DNA from: Aureobasidium sp. EXF-3400
Taxonomy: Eukaryota > Ascomycota > Dothideomycetes > Dothideales > Saccotheciaceae
Direction: 5' to 3'
Length of the DNA: 64,000 bases
Assembly (NCBI GenBank): GCA_024195585.1
Contig: SWBL01000079.1
Span: 1 to 64,000, forward strand
Below, one piece after another: positions 55,841-64,000 of this stretch (positions are counted from its first letter, which is position 1; the number at the start of each line of letters is the position of its first letter). The position numbers were made by a program, and so were the translations under genes. The notes under the pieces are model-generated. The model worked only from the letters and a program-made list of their open reading frames with translations, had not been told where the DNA came from and did not search any database.

Positions 55841-57304
55841 ATGGGCAAATCAGAAATCAGATATGCTGCCAAAGTTGATCTGGAGAAGGATGCAGCCTCT
55901 CAGCCTCAGCTTCACGTAAGCTCTTATACCCAATATACTTCCGTGCTTTCGACCAAGACCAACTAACTCTTTCCACAGAACCGCTGGCACCCCGACAGTA
56001 CCACTTCTCTACCCTCCCATATCTTCCCCACTGACACTATCCCTCACAGTCCCCTCAGCCGGCAAAATCGCCGACGGCGAAGTCGTCAAAATCGAATGCG
56101 TAGACTGGACAGGCGGCCAAATCAAGAACAACGATTCCGCCGACGATGTAAAGAACGTCGACTTGACCAAAATCCACTACCTCAGCGGACCCTTTGAGAT
56201 TGAAAACGCCGAACCTGGAGATGTATTGGTAGTAGAAATCCAAGACGTGCAACCTTTGCAAGATCAACCTTGGGGTTTCACGGGTATTTTTGCAAAGGAG
56301 AATGGAGGTGGGTTTTTGGATGAGTTGTATCCTGATGCGTAAGTTTTGCTCCCCTGCTCGCATAAAGGGGGGGTGTAGTGGACTGATGGGGAAACAGAGC
56401 AAAAGCTATCTGGGATTTCGAAGGCATATTCTGCTCTTCACGCCATATCCCCCACGTCCGTTTCCCTGGCCTGATCCATCCTGGTATCCTCGGCTGCGCT
56501 CCCTCCACCGAAGTCCTCGCAGAATGGAATCGTCGCGAAGGCCAACTGATCTCTGAATGCGCACACATGGACCGCGATGTAGCTCAACCACCCAACCCCA
56601 CCAACGTCCACGCCGGTGCCGCAGACTCCTCCCTAACCAAGAAAGTCGGCGAAGAAGGCGCCAGAACCATCCCCGGCCGCCCTGAACACGGTGGAAACTG
56701 CGATATCAAAAACCTCTCCCGCGGCTCAAAAGTCTACCTCCCCGTCCACGTCCCCGGCGCCAAATTCAGCGTGGGCGACCTCCATTTCTCCCAAGGCGAT
56801 GGAGAAATCTCCTTCTGCGGTGCCATTGAAATGGCTGGAGTCATCACCATCAAATTCACTGTTATGAAAGATGGCGTCAACCACTTGAGCATGAAGTCTC
56901 CAATTTACATTCCAGGTGCTGTGGAACCTAACTTTGGACCTGGAAGACATATTTACTTTGAAGGCTTTTCGGTGGATTCGCAGGGCAAACAACATTATCT
57001 GGATACTACGGTGGCTTATCGACAGACTGTGTTGAGGTGTATTGAGTATTTGCGTAGGTATGGATACTCGGATCAGCAGATTTACTTGCTGTTGTCTTGT
57101 GCGCCTGTGCAGGGCCATATCGCTGGTATCGTTGATGTAAGTACCTTTCTCTTTCGGACTTGGAAGATTCTTGCTAACTTTGAGTAGATCCCCAATGCTT
57201 GCACGACTTTGGGACTGCCCATTGATATCTTTGACTTTGATATCAGGCCAGAGGCTCCTATCCAGAAGCTCGACATGGGAAGCTGTGCTGTGGCTTCGAA
57301 GTAG
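55841..57304 (+). CDS. formamidase (acetamidase/formamidase family)
   Basis: Exons are 55841-55915, 55979-55997 (19 nt), 56050-56338, 56398-57136 and 57188-57304 (412 residues, usual family length). The micro-exon restores LHNRWHPDIPSAGKIADGEV. Family landmarks include VKIECVDWTGGQIKNNDSAD, DFEGIFCSSRHIP, GLIHPGILGCAPS, EHGGNCDIKNLSRGSK, VGDLHFSQGDGEISFCGAIE and the end PIDIFDFDIRPEAP. The enzyme releases ammonia from formamide (or short amides) and is cytosolic. The upstream GATA/CCAAT cluster suggests nitrogen catabolite control. The third intron is 59 nt with a CTGAT branch site. It is convergent with hexokinase. Confidence 0.94.
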
Positions 57305-57657
57305 AAGGGTATTGGAGAGTGGAGGTATTAACGCTTCTTGGGAAGGATCTTGATCTCTGAACGCACAGAGAATTTGGACATGTGGATAGCAATCACGTTT
57401 ATGATTATGTAGATTGATATCATAATGGCAGACATAGCATGGCTTTTTCGATATTCGCTTTCGACCACTTCGCAAGGCATTGAGCAGTCTAGGCGGAGCA
57501 TCGGTCCTCTAATTCACGCAAGAACGACATATATTACAGAGTTCATGTTCATTAAAGAAATTCGTTTCATTTTGTGCAATGTGTAGCAACTGAGAGGGAG
57601 CGCCTCTCTTAAAAGAGCTCAAGGATTAACTACTTTCCCCTATCATGTTTGCAACGC
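57305..57657. other. convergent 3' intergenic region
   Basis: These 353 nt separate the formamidase and hexokinase stop codons. Nothing coding is seen. Confidence 0.4.
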
Positions 57658-59241
57658 TTAGAAGTCGAGCATGGACTTGGCATCCTTGATACCAGCAAGC
57701 TGGCCCTCCTTGACTCTCTTGAGTGTAAGGGCGGCGATCAAAGCAGCACCAACACCGCTACCATCCTCAGCAGTCATGATCTCAACGGGGTCGGCATCAC
57801 GCTTGCTCTTCTTCTCGGGCCAGTCCAGCATCTCACGGAGAGCCTGAGCGCCACGGGCCTTGAAGTGAGGGTACTTGTTAAACACCGATCCGTCGGCACC
57901 AACGTGAGCAGTCTTGTAACCCTTCTTCTTGCAAATAGCAGCGACACCACAGGCCGACAGACGTGCAGCACGAGTACCGATAAGCTCGGCGAGACGACGG
58001 ACCAGTTCAAGCTCAGGCTTGTTGCACTGGAGGTTGAACTGGCTGCGCATCAACTCAGCGGTCTCGGACAAGTTCTCGAAAGGATCTTCCTCAATGGCGG
58101 CAAGGACAGAGGCGTCAATGTTGTAAGGCTTCTTGAGCTTGTCGACGCTCTGACCCTCGAACATGTGCTTTCCGTCGTGCATATCGAGCAGGACGAGACG
58201 GAAGATCTCGCCGAGGTATAGACCAGCGATCATCTTCTCGAAGGCTTGTTGGCCGGGACGAGGGGACTCCTCATCGATTTGCTCGTCGTACTTGGTAAGA
58301 GGAAGAACCTCGTGTTCGTTGTCGAAAGCACCGTACTCGCAGTTGATGGCGATAGGGAGCTCGGGGTCAAGGTTCATGTGAGCCAGCTTGGGGATGGAAC
58401 CACAGTTCTCCATGTAAGCGGCGTTACATCCGGTACCGAAGATACATCCGATCTTCATTTCGGAGTCAGTGTAAGCAGAGGCGATCAGGGTACCAGTGGT
58501 ATCGTTGATCAAAGCAGTGAGCTTGATGGGAACGCCGCGCTCGGCCAAAGCCTTCTCGAAGGGAGGAACAACGTCCTCACCCTCAACACCGTCAATGTCG
58601 AAGCCCTTGGTCCATCTTTGCAGAATACCGTGGTCGATGTAGTGCTGGGTGGCAGGGTAGGAGAAGGTGAAACCAAGGGGAAGCTTGTCAAGCTTCTCGC
58701 CCTCGTGGTGGTATTCGATGAACTGCTGCAAACAATCGGCGATGTAGCCCCAAAGCTCGTCGGCGGTACCAGTCTTGAGCTCCTCGGGCATGCGGTACTT
58801 GGACTGGATAATGTCGAACTCTCCCTTCTCCTCGGGCAGGTGGATCTCACAGACACGGAGGTTGGTGCCGCCCATGTCGAGGGCGAGGAATGTGCCGGTC
58901 TCGTGACCAGTGGGGAAGCCCATACACCAGGTAGGGTTCATAGGCTGTCTATCGTCAATATCCTTGTCGCTGAGATATGTATAGATAGTTACTGACGATT
59001 GTGGAGCCCTCCTTGGCAAGACCCTTCTCAAGTTCCTTGACGAACTTGGTGACGATCTTGTCAAGTGTCTCCTTGGGGACAGTGAAGATGTCTTCGAGGT
59101 GCTTGATTTGGGCAAGGAGATCCTTAGGCACATCGGCCATGGAACCTGATGGGTTGTCAAAATCTGTGAGTGTTTCTAGCTCTTTATAAAAGTTGACTGA
59201 CCCTTTCTGGAAGGGGGTCTGCGAGGACCGAGACCGACCAT
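57658..59241 (-). CDS. hxkA: hexokinase
   Basis: Exons are 59202-59241, 58997-59145 and 57658-58944 (491 residues). Splicing yields MVGLGPRRPPSRKGSMADVP, the usual hexokinase start in filamentous ascomycetes, and STIPMNPTW at the second junction. Motifs in order are LALDMGGTNLRV (phosphate 1), LGFTFSYPATQ (sugar), LINDTTGTLIASAY (phosphate 2), GCIFGTGCNAAYMEN, VGADGSVFNKYPHF and EDGSGVGAALIAAL (adenosine). It phosphorylates glucose and fructose in the cytosol and, in fungi, contributes to carbon catabolite signalling. The second intron acceptor was placed at GACAG (58945) because the nearer TAG breaks the frame. Strong codon bias also opens long antisense frames. Confidence 0.97.
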
Positions 59242-60129
59242 GTTGACGGATGTGTGTTGGGCGGATTAAGTGGTGGTGTATAAAGTAACAGGCGTCAGAT
59301 GCACGCTTGTGGGGACGAGAAAATGGAAGCCGAAGCCTGGGGATATGTATGTCAGCAACAGTCAATGAATGTTGATATCAAGTGACGATGAAGTGCGAGA
59401 AAAGATGCCAATGAGGATTCAAAGTCGCAGCGATGGGCTAAAGTCTGCGATCAAAGATAGCCAAAGAGAGTGTTCCTCGGAGTGAAGTGCGGTGTAATCC
59501 AGAGACCGGTCTGATGCGGAAGGCATCGCAAGGCTTCACTCATCAGATCCCTCAGTGCCTTGTGAACACATCAAGCAAAGGCACAGCTTGTGACGACGAT
59601 GGACGTGGTAGCAACGCGATTGCTGCTGTCTGGACGCGCCCCTCATTGAGAGCCCCTCCATTCAACAATCCATGAACGTGTGGGGGAAGCTTGACGATGG
59701 AACTGACAATGACCAGCCGGAGCGAAGGGTAGAGAATATCGGGCAGATCACGACACGAGAGGTGACTTACGTAGACAATGCAATGGAATGTACAAGTTGT
59801 AGGCGCCGAGGATTGGTTGAGAAGCTTTTTGTGTAATGGTGGTGCTTGCTCACGCTCAGCTTCGGCCCTCACTGAGGTTCAGCTCCGATGGCCGATGACG
59901 GTGACGTAGTGCTCCTTCCAAAACAAGGTGCACGCCCATTGGCTCATCACCTGAGCTTCTGCGCGGTAGCTCTTCTTCTTCTCTTACTCTCCCCTCACAA
60001 ACTCATACACAAACAAACCACTCCATACAACCAGTCTACAATCTCAATTTCCCCCAACTCTCAACCACACAGTCAGTCACACACCGTCGCAACCACCCAT
60101 CCATCATACTGATTCTTCATCAGGCCACC
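59242..60129. promoter_or_regulatory. bidirectional intergenic region, hexokinase / ATPase inhibitor
   Basis: This 888-nt region contains a TGACGTAG CRE-like element near 59902-59909 and a reversed CCAAT box at 59938-59942, about 190 nt before the INH1 start, as expected for a HAP-controlled mitochondrial gene. The last 120 nt are C/A-rich (CACA repeats). Two short frames here have no features. Confidence 0.45.
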
Positions 60130-60420
60130 ATGTCTTCCGCACTCAGAATTGCTCGCGTTGCCCGCCCTCTCGTCGCCAACTCCCAGGTGGCCCGCTTCTC
60201 CATCGCTCCCCGTATGATGGCCGCTGGTGATGCTGGTTCCACCAGATCAGGCGGTGCTGCCTCAGGCGATGCATTCACAAAGCGCGAGGAGGCCTCAGAG
60301 AACCTTTACGTCAAGCGCCATGAGGCCGAGAAGCTCGAGGCCTTGAGAAAGAAGGTCAAGCAGGGTGAGGACCAGCTCGCAAAGGACAAGGCCGACCTCG
60401 CAAAGGCCGACAAGAAGTAA
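60130..60420 (+). CDS. INH1: mitochondrial F1F0-ATPase inhibitor
   Basis: A single exon of 96 residues. The first 30 residues (ALRIARVARPLVANSQVARF) form a matrix-targeting presequence. A Gly/Ser/Ala-rich segment (STRSGGAASGD) precedes the inhibitory core AFTKREEASENLYVKRHEAE and a C-terminal coiled coil (LEALRKKVKQGEDQLAKDKA). This matches the IATP family: a small helical protein that binds F1-ATPase when the proton gradient collapses and blocks ATP hydrolysis. A CCAAT box upstream fits respiratory co-regulation. It is divergent from hexokinase, so glucose phosphorylation and ATPase control share an intergenic region; whether this matters is unknown. Confidence 0.93.
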   Translation: MSSALRIARVARPLVANSQVARFSIAPRMMAAGDAGSTRSGGAASGDAFTKREEASENLYVKRHEAEKLEALRKKVKQGEDQLAKDKADLAKADKK

Positions 60421-60854
60421 ATTTGATGCCCACCTGTACACCACATCAACGATCAGAATGCATACGATTTATGCGAGTCCCATTACAGCATGACGGAGGA
60501 TTTCACTTTACCCTTTCTTGTATCATAACCACTTAATTCAGCGAAGTCTGTTTGCAACTACCCAAATCAAATGTTTCGTCATCTTTGTAGCTCTCTTGTG
60601 CTCTGGCGATCCTGTCAGCATACTCTACAAATGCAAAACAGCAGATGCCCTCTGGGCAGGGGAACGCAGTGACAAGGTAACGAAAGTCTAAATGTGAATG
60701 CTCTGGCGCGACCAGAGCCACTCAGCCCTGCATATGCCGGCGAGTATGCTTGTGTTTGGTATACCTATGTGCACGGACCGTTTTAGATGCTCAACGCTGA
60801 ACTTCTTGAGCCGGGTGAGCAAGAGACAGCAAGTCAACAGACCACTTATTCAAC
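60421..60854. other. intergenic
   Basis: This holds the INH1 3' UTR and the promoter of the DUF6314 gene. A short minus-strand frame (60533-60721) has no features. Confidence 0.35.
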
Positions 60855-61376
60855 ATGCCTCTCATCGAGTCGCCAATGCCGCCGCTGGAGACTATCTTCA
60901 AGAGCTTCTCCGGCACATGGAAGCTCCGCCGCTCGCTCACTAGTGCCCTACCTGGCTTTCCTTCTGGAGAATTCACTGGTACTGCCACCTTCAAGCCTCA
61001 CAGCGCTTTCGATGGCAAATCCTTACTCTATCACGAGCAAGGAGAGCTTGTGACAGAGCAGGGCTTCAAGCTACTAGCCAACCGGAAATACGTATACCGC
61101 TTCAGTCCTGATGACGAGAAGATCGCAATCTGGTTCGTCAAGGAGCCAGCACCTGAGACCGATGAAGAGGTCGACTATCTGTTCCACGAACTAGAATTTT
61201 CTCTTCTTGACCAACGCTGGATTGCCAAGGGAGATCACTTGTGTGATGAAGACATGTACTGGGCTTTCTACGACTTTAGGCTGGAAGACAACATGAAGAG
61301 ATGGGGCTTGCGTTACAAGGTCGTGGGACCGCAGAAAGACTATCTCAGCGACTCTGCCTATGAGCGTATCGCCTGA
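60855..61376 (+). CDS. DUF6314-like small protein
   Basis: A single exon of 173 residues. The fold looks like a small beta barrel: FKSFSGTWKLRRSLTSA, GEFTGTATFKPHSAFDGKSL, LYHEQGELVTEQGFKL, RKYVYRFSPDDEKIAIWFVK, HELEFSLLDQRWIAKGDHLC and WGLRYKVVGPQKDYLSDSAY. The G-T-A-T-F, tyrosine-rich and D-H-L-C elements are those of the DUF6314 group, calycin/lipocalin-like proteins found in bacteria and fungi with no established function. There is no signal peptide. An upstream in-frame ATG is absent, and the start MPLIESPMPPL fits the length of the domain. Confidence 0.8.
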   Translation: MPLIESPMPPLETIFKSFSGTWKLRRSLTSALPGFPSGEFTGTATFKPHSAFDGKSLLYHEQGELVTEQGFKLLANRKYVYRFSPDDEKIAIWFVKEPAPETDEEVDYLFHELEFSLLDQRWIAKGDHLCDEDMYWAFYDFRLEDNMKRWGLRYKVVGPQKDYLSDSAYERIA

Positions 61377-61601
61377 TCATACCAGCGCTGTGTTGGCAGT
61401 TTGGTTGCGTTTGCCTGTGACACCTCTACGTGCATATATTCCGTAAAAGCCTGCGGTGAACTGTTGCTGCAGGGGTGACACATCATATGGCGTGCTTGCC
61501 ACAAGGAAGCCGAAAGTATGCACTGCTTCGTATATAATGTCAACCAGGGCTTCCTCATGGATACTCCTGTCAAGCCTCACTGACAGCTCTTCATCCTCGC
61601 T

Positions 61602-62798
61602 ATGTCTTCACCATTGGAAAGAGCACTCCTTCGTCTCCAAACCTTCTCCAAAGGACCCGGTCTTGGACATTTCCTCAAACTGTATCTCGCTACTCAGGAT
61701 GTGTTGAGCCTGAGATCGACTTCTCGATCATTGTATAGCCTACCTGAACTCAATGAGATCGCGCTCGAGACCATCTACATCCATACACCAGTGCCTTCCG
61801 GACGAAGTCAGCACACGGACGCACTTAAGACAGTTGGACCGCTCTGTCGACATGTCATAGTCAAGATCGCGTGTCTTCCTCGGTCATGCACTTCATCAAG
61901 ACCATCATCTCTCAGCATAGATGTTTCTGCTCAGCGCTCTGGAGCCGGGAGTGATACAATCTCCGATATCCTCGACTCTTACTGCCCATATGCCGAACCT
62001 CCTGTCGCTTGGAAATTCGTTGTCCAGCGGAAGCCTGGTGATATCAACCGGAATCTGCTTCGACAATGGTGTGAAATCTTCGAGCTACTGCCGAATCTGG
62101 AAAATGTTCACATCGCTTGTAATGGCGACCCCGCCTGGCCTGGCTGTACCGATATCGAGTCTACACTTGTCCTTTTGCGCCTCACTCTCGAACGTGTCAA
62201 CCCTGAGCAATTGCATACCGTGTGCTTATCTCCGATTCATGCTATGGGCATCATGCATCTTCGTTGGGCAGGAGCTGGCGCGTATGGAGAAGCCTGTGCT
62301 TCAAGCAATCCCGTTTGGTCCAGGCTGAAGGTGCTAAAGCTAGGGATTCTCAGTCCTTATACCGAGGGTCGGTTGACCATATGTCAGAAGCGGCTGTTCG
62401 AGAAGATCTTTGTGGACTACTTGCAGAGCTTCAGTCGAACACTGATCCAACTTGAGCTGTCGTGGATCGGCGCCGCAGGCCCAAACCCGTTTGTTGCTGG
62501 ATATGGGCATCAAGCAGTGGACTTGAGCAAGATCTGGAGCAGACTTGCAGAGTTGCAGCTCCATAATGTGACCATGAATTGCAGTATCTCGACCATCGGA
62601 AAGCTGGCACCTAATCTTCAGAAATCCAGGGTTGTTGTCGATTATCTCAAGGCTAGTGACCAAGAGCGTAAGCATTGGGTCAATTGTCGGGATCAAGAGC
62701 ATCAAGAGCACGGAAACGACAACGCAAGTTGGATTGTATTGCAGAACGTACGTGATTCAGCAATACCTGAGCCTCTCTTTAGTCGTCGTCTGGCATGA
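61602..62798 (+). CDS. F-box-like/unknown protein
   Basis: A single exon of 398 residues from the ATG at 61602. Residues about 20-55 (FLKLYLATQDVLSLRSTSRS, then LYSLPELNEIALETIYIH) resemble a degenerate F-box. The rest alternates helices with leucine-rich stretches (FELLPNLENVHIACNG, RLKVLKLGILSPYTEGR, RLAELQLHNVTMNCSI), as in fungal F-box proteins with irregular leucine-rich repeats. If so, it would present substrates to an SCF ubiquitin ligase. The F-box match is weak, so the name is a suggestion. The gene ends near residue 398 with PEPLFSRRLA. Codon use is less biased than in the housekeeping neighbours. Confidence 0.62.
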   Translation: MSSPLERALLRLQTFSKGPGLGHFLKLYLATQDVLSLRSTSRSLYSLPELNEIALETIYIHTPVPSGRSQHTDALKTVGPLCRHVIVKIACLPRSCTSSRPSSLSIDVSAQRSGAGSDTISDILDSYCPYAEPPVAWKFVVQRKPGDINRNLLRQWCEIFELLPNLENVHIACNGDPAWPGCTDIESTLVLLRLTLERVNPEQLHTVCLSPIHAMGIMHLRWAGAGAYGEACASSNPVWSRLKVLKLGILSPYTEGRLTICQKRLFEKIFVDYLQSFSRTLIQLELSWIGAAGPNPFVAGYGHQAVDLSKIWSRLAELQLHNVTMNCSISTIGKLAPNLQKSRVVVDYLKASDQERKHWVNCRDQEHQEHGNDNASWIVLQNVRDSAIPEPLFSRRLA

Positions 62799-63441
62799 TC
62801 TTTGTAGAAGTTGTTCGCAACTCGCATGCTATATTGGATGGTTTGGTTGGTATCTGCATCGTTATATCTTGGATGGAAAACAATCAATCAGTCACACAAT
62901 CTCTCCTCAAAGTCGCCTGGCGATGACTTGGGTTTCCAGCGTCATTGACTATTTTCTCATGAACTCTCAACTACCGGATTATGTCTTTCCAAAGCACGCT
63001 TCATATGCTATTAACAGACCGAACGGGTAAGGCGCAAGGTACCTTCGGAGAATTATCAACTCTATCCCCATCAAGTCCGGGATTGGCGTAGAGAGCGCAT
63101 CGGACCGTTCAAAATGATATCAATCGGGTGCTTGCGGTCGATAAACGTTCTTTATGGAAAGATTATTGTTCTATAGTTTAGCACTCTACCCTCTATTTGT
63201 GTCGTCGACGCAACACGTTCGGACATTTCAAACACTCGAGACACCGAGCTCAAGACCACAAAATAGTAAGAATCGCGACAATGTAACACGATCGTCCGGC
63301 AGGTAAGTGGGGTCACTTGTGGAGGAGCCGATCTTTCTTGCCCGCTGGTATTAAAGTCATCACTGCTGCCCTTCTCTACGTGCTCTTCTTATTCGTTTGC
63401 TTTTCCTTCAGAACTTACAATATCCAAGTGTTTAAGACAAT
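62799..63441. other. intergenic; promoter of the Ayg1-like gene
   Basis: This 643-nt spacer has lower GC than the rest of the window and only short frames. No element was assigned with confidence. Confidence 0.35.
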
Positions 63442-64000
63442 ATGGCTGCACCTAACGGAGGATTCTTCATCCAAGATAAGCTCTACAAGAGAGCTCCTCA
63501 TCATGAAAGCTACAAGCAGCTTTGGGAGACCAAGTGGAAGAAGCCTGTAAGCATTGAAGCTGGGTGTATATCGTAAGACTACCAAGCTGACTATGGCACA
63601 TTATAGTGTGAAATGGGCATCTACCCTTTTATGTTCTCTGCAGTCAAAGACTTCGAACCGATAGTCGAGAAGCTTATTGCAGTAAGTTGAACACACGAAC
63701 GTCGATACGACTCTTACTCACAAGGTATCAGGGCGACTATAAAGAGCCATACGATTGGGACGACTATGCCCAGGTCTACTTCCTCAAAGCTGAGGAGCTG
63801 GTTTCCGAGGCACAAAAGGCTGAGCAAGAGGGAAACAAGGACAAGGCTTCTGAGCTTTACTTGTGAGCTTGAGATAAGAAGAAGTAGAGAGAGCAATGCT
63901 GATACAACACAGGCGCGCGAGTGCTGTCTACCGTATCTCGAGATTTCCTGCTCCTCGTTCTGAGAAGCAGCGATACGCATGGCAGGAAGGCAAGAAAGCT
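63442..64000 (+). CDS. Ayg1-like alpha/beta hydrolase, N-terminal part (cut by window edge)
   Basis: Exons are 63442-63546, 63607-63681, 63732-63862 and 63913 to beyond 64000. The visible 108 residues include FFIQDKLYKRAPHHESYKQL, CEMGIYPFMFSAVKDFEPIV and LRASAVYRISRFPAPRSEKQ. This is the N-terminal lid region of the Ayg1 family, whose Aspergillus member shortens a heptaketide pyrone to 1,3,6,8-tetrahydroxynaphthalene in DHN-melanin synthesis. The Ser-His-Asp catalytic core would lie beyond the edge, so activity cannot be judged. A polyketide synthase is not present in this window; other family members act outside pigment pathways. Confidence 0.78.

Noticed and set aside
58246..58995. 249-codon plus-strand frame antisense to hexokinase, and similar frames over prohibitin-2 (17706-18670) and the membrane-anchored gene (25097-25804)
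   Set aside because: C/G-ending codon bias removes stops from the antisense strand; the translations are Leu/Val/Gly-rich and featureless.

Overview
The window is a gene-dense piece of a filamentous ascomycete nuclear chromosome (Pezizomycotina; Dothideomycetes is my best guess, not proven). The evidence is short spliceosomal introns of about 47-80 nt with GTRNGT donors and CTRAC-type branch sites, bidirectional gene packing, and families confined to or typical of filamentous fungi: a DIM-2-like DNA methyltransferase, an Ayg1-like hydrolase, DUF3176, INP1, RXT2, an AA11-type LPMO and an acetamidase/formamidase. I found no transposon, CRISPR array, long repeat or viral sequence. I call one tRNA and 34 protein genes; 21 of the proteins have introns that I placed by hand from splice signals and reading-frame continuity.

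Layout. 1-5 kb: tRNA-His, two unknown proteins, and SURF6/Rrp14 (ribosome biogenesis). 5-12 kb: a 62-residue membrane microprotein lying 3 nt upstream of an EMP47-like cargo lectin, then FEN1, glutaryl-CoA dehydrogenase and a UBC4-type E2. 12-27 kb: a poly(A)-polymerase-like nucleotidyltransferase, a cytosolic GH15 enzyme with micro-exons, prohibitin-2, two unknown conserved-looking proteins, the ERV29/SURF4 cargo receptor, and a membrane-anchored charged protein. 27-42 kb: TRAPPC11, RXT2, an unannotated 97-residue protein built of two copies of one module, an AA11-like secreted LPMO, a patatin-like protein without the catalytic serine motif, a DUF3176 membrane protein, a divergent P450 and a small acidic protein. 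42-54 kb: an Ariadne-type RBR E3, eIF2B-epsilon, the DIM-2-like methyltransferase and INP1. 54-64 kb: a UsgS-like membrane protein, formamidase with a GATA-rich promoter, hexokinase, the F1-ATPase inhibitor, a DUF6314 protein, an F-box-like protein and the start of an Ayg1-like hydrolase cut by the window edge.

There is no single metabolic cluster. Several genes share themes: ER-Golgi traffic (EMP47-like, ERV29, TRAPPC11), ubiquitin transfer (UBC4, Ariadne E3), mitochondria (GCDH, PHB2, INH1, possibly the nucleotidyltransferase) and chromatin (RXT2, DIM-2-like). The observations most worth checking are the microprotein/lectin pair that looks bicistronic, the two-module small protein, three enzymes with degenerate catalytic motifs (patatin, P450, nucleotidyltransferase), and the intact DNA methyltransferase.
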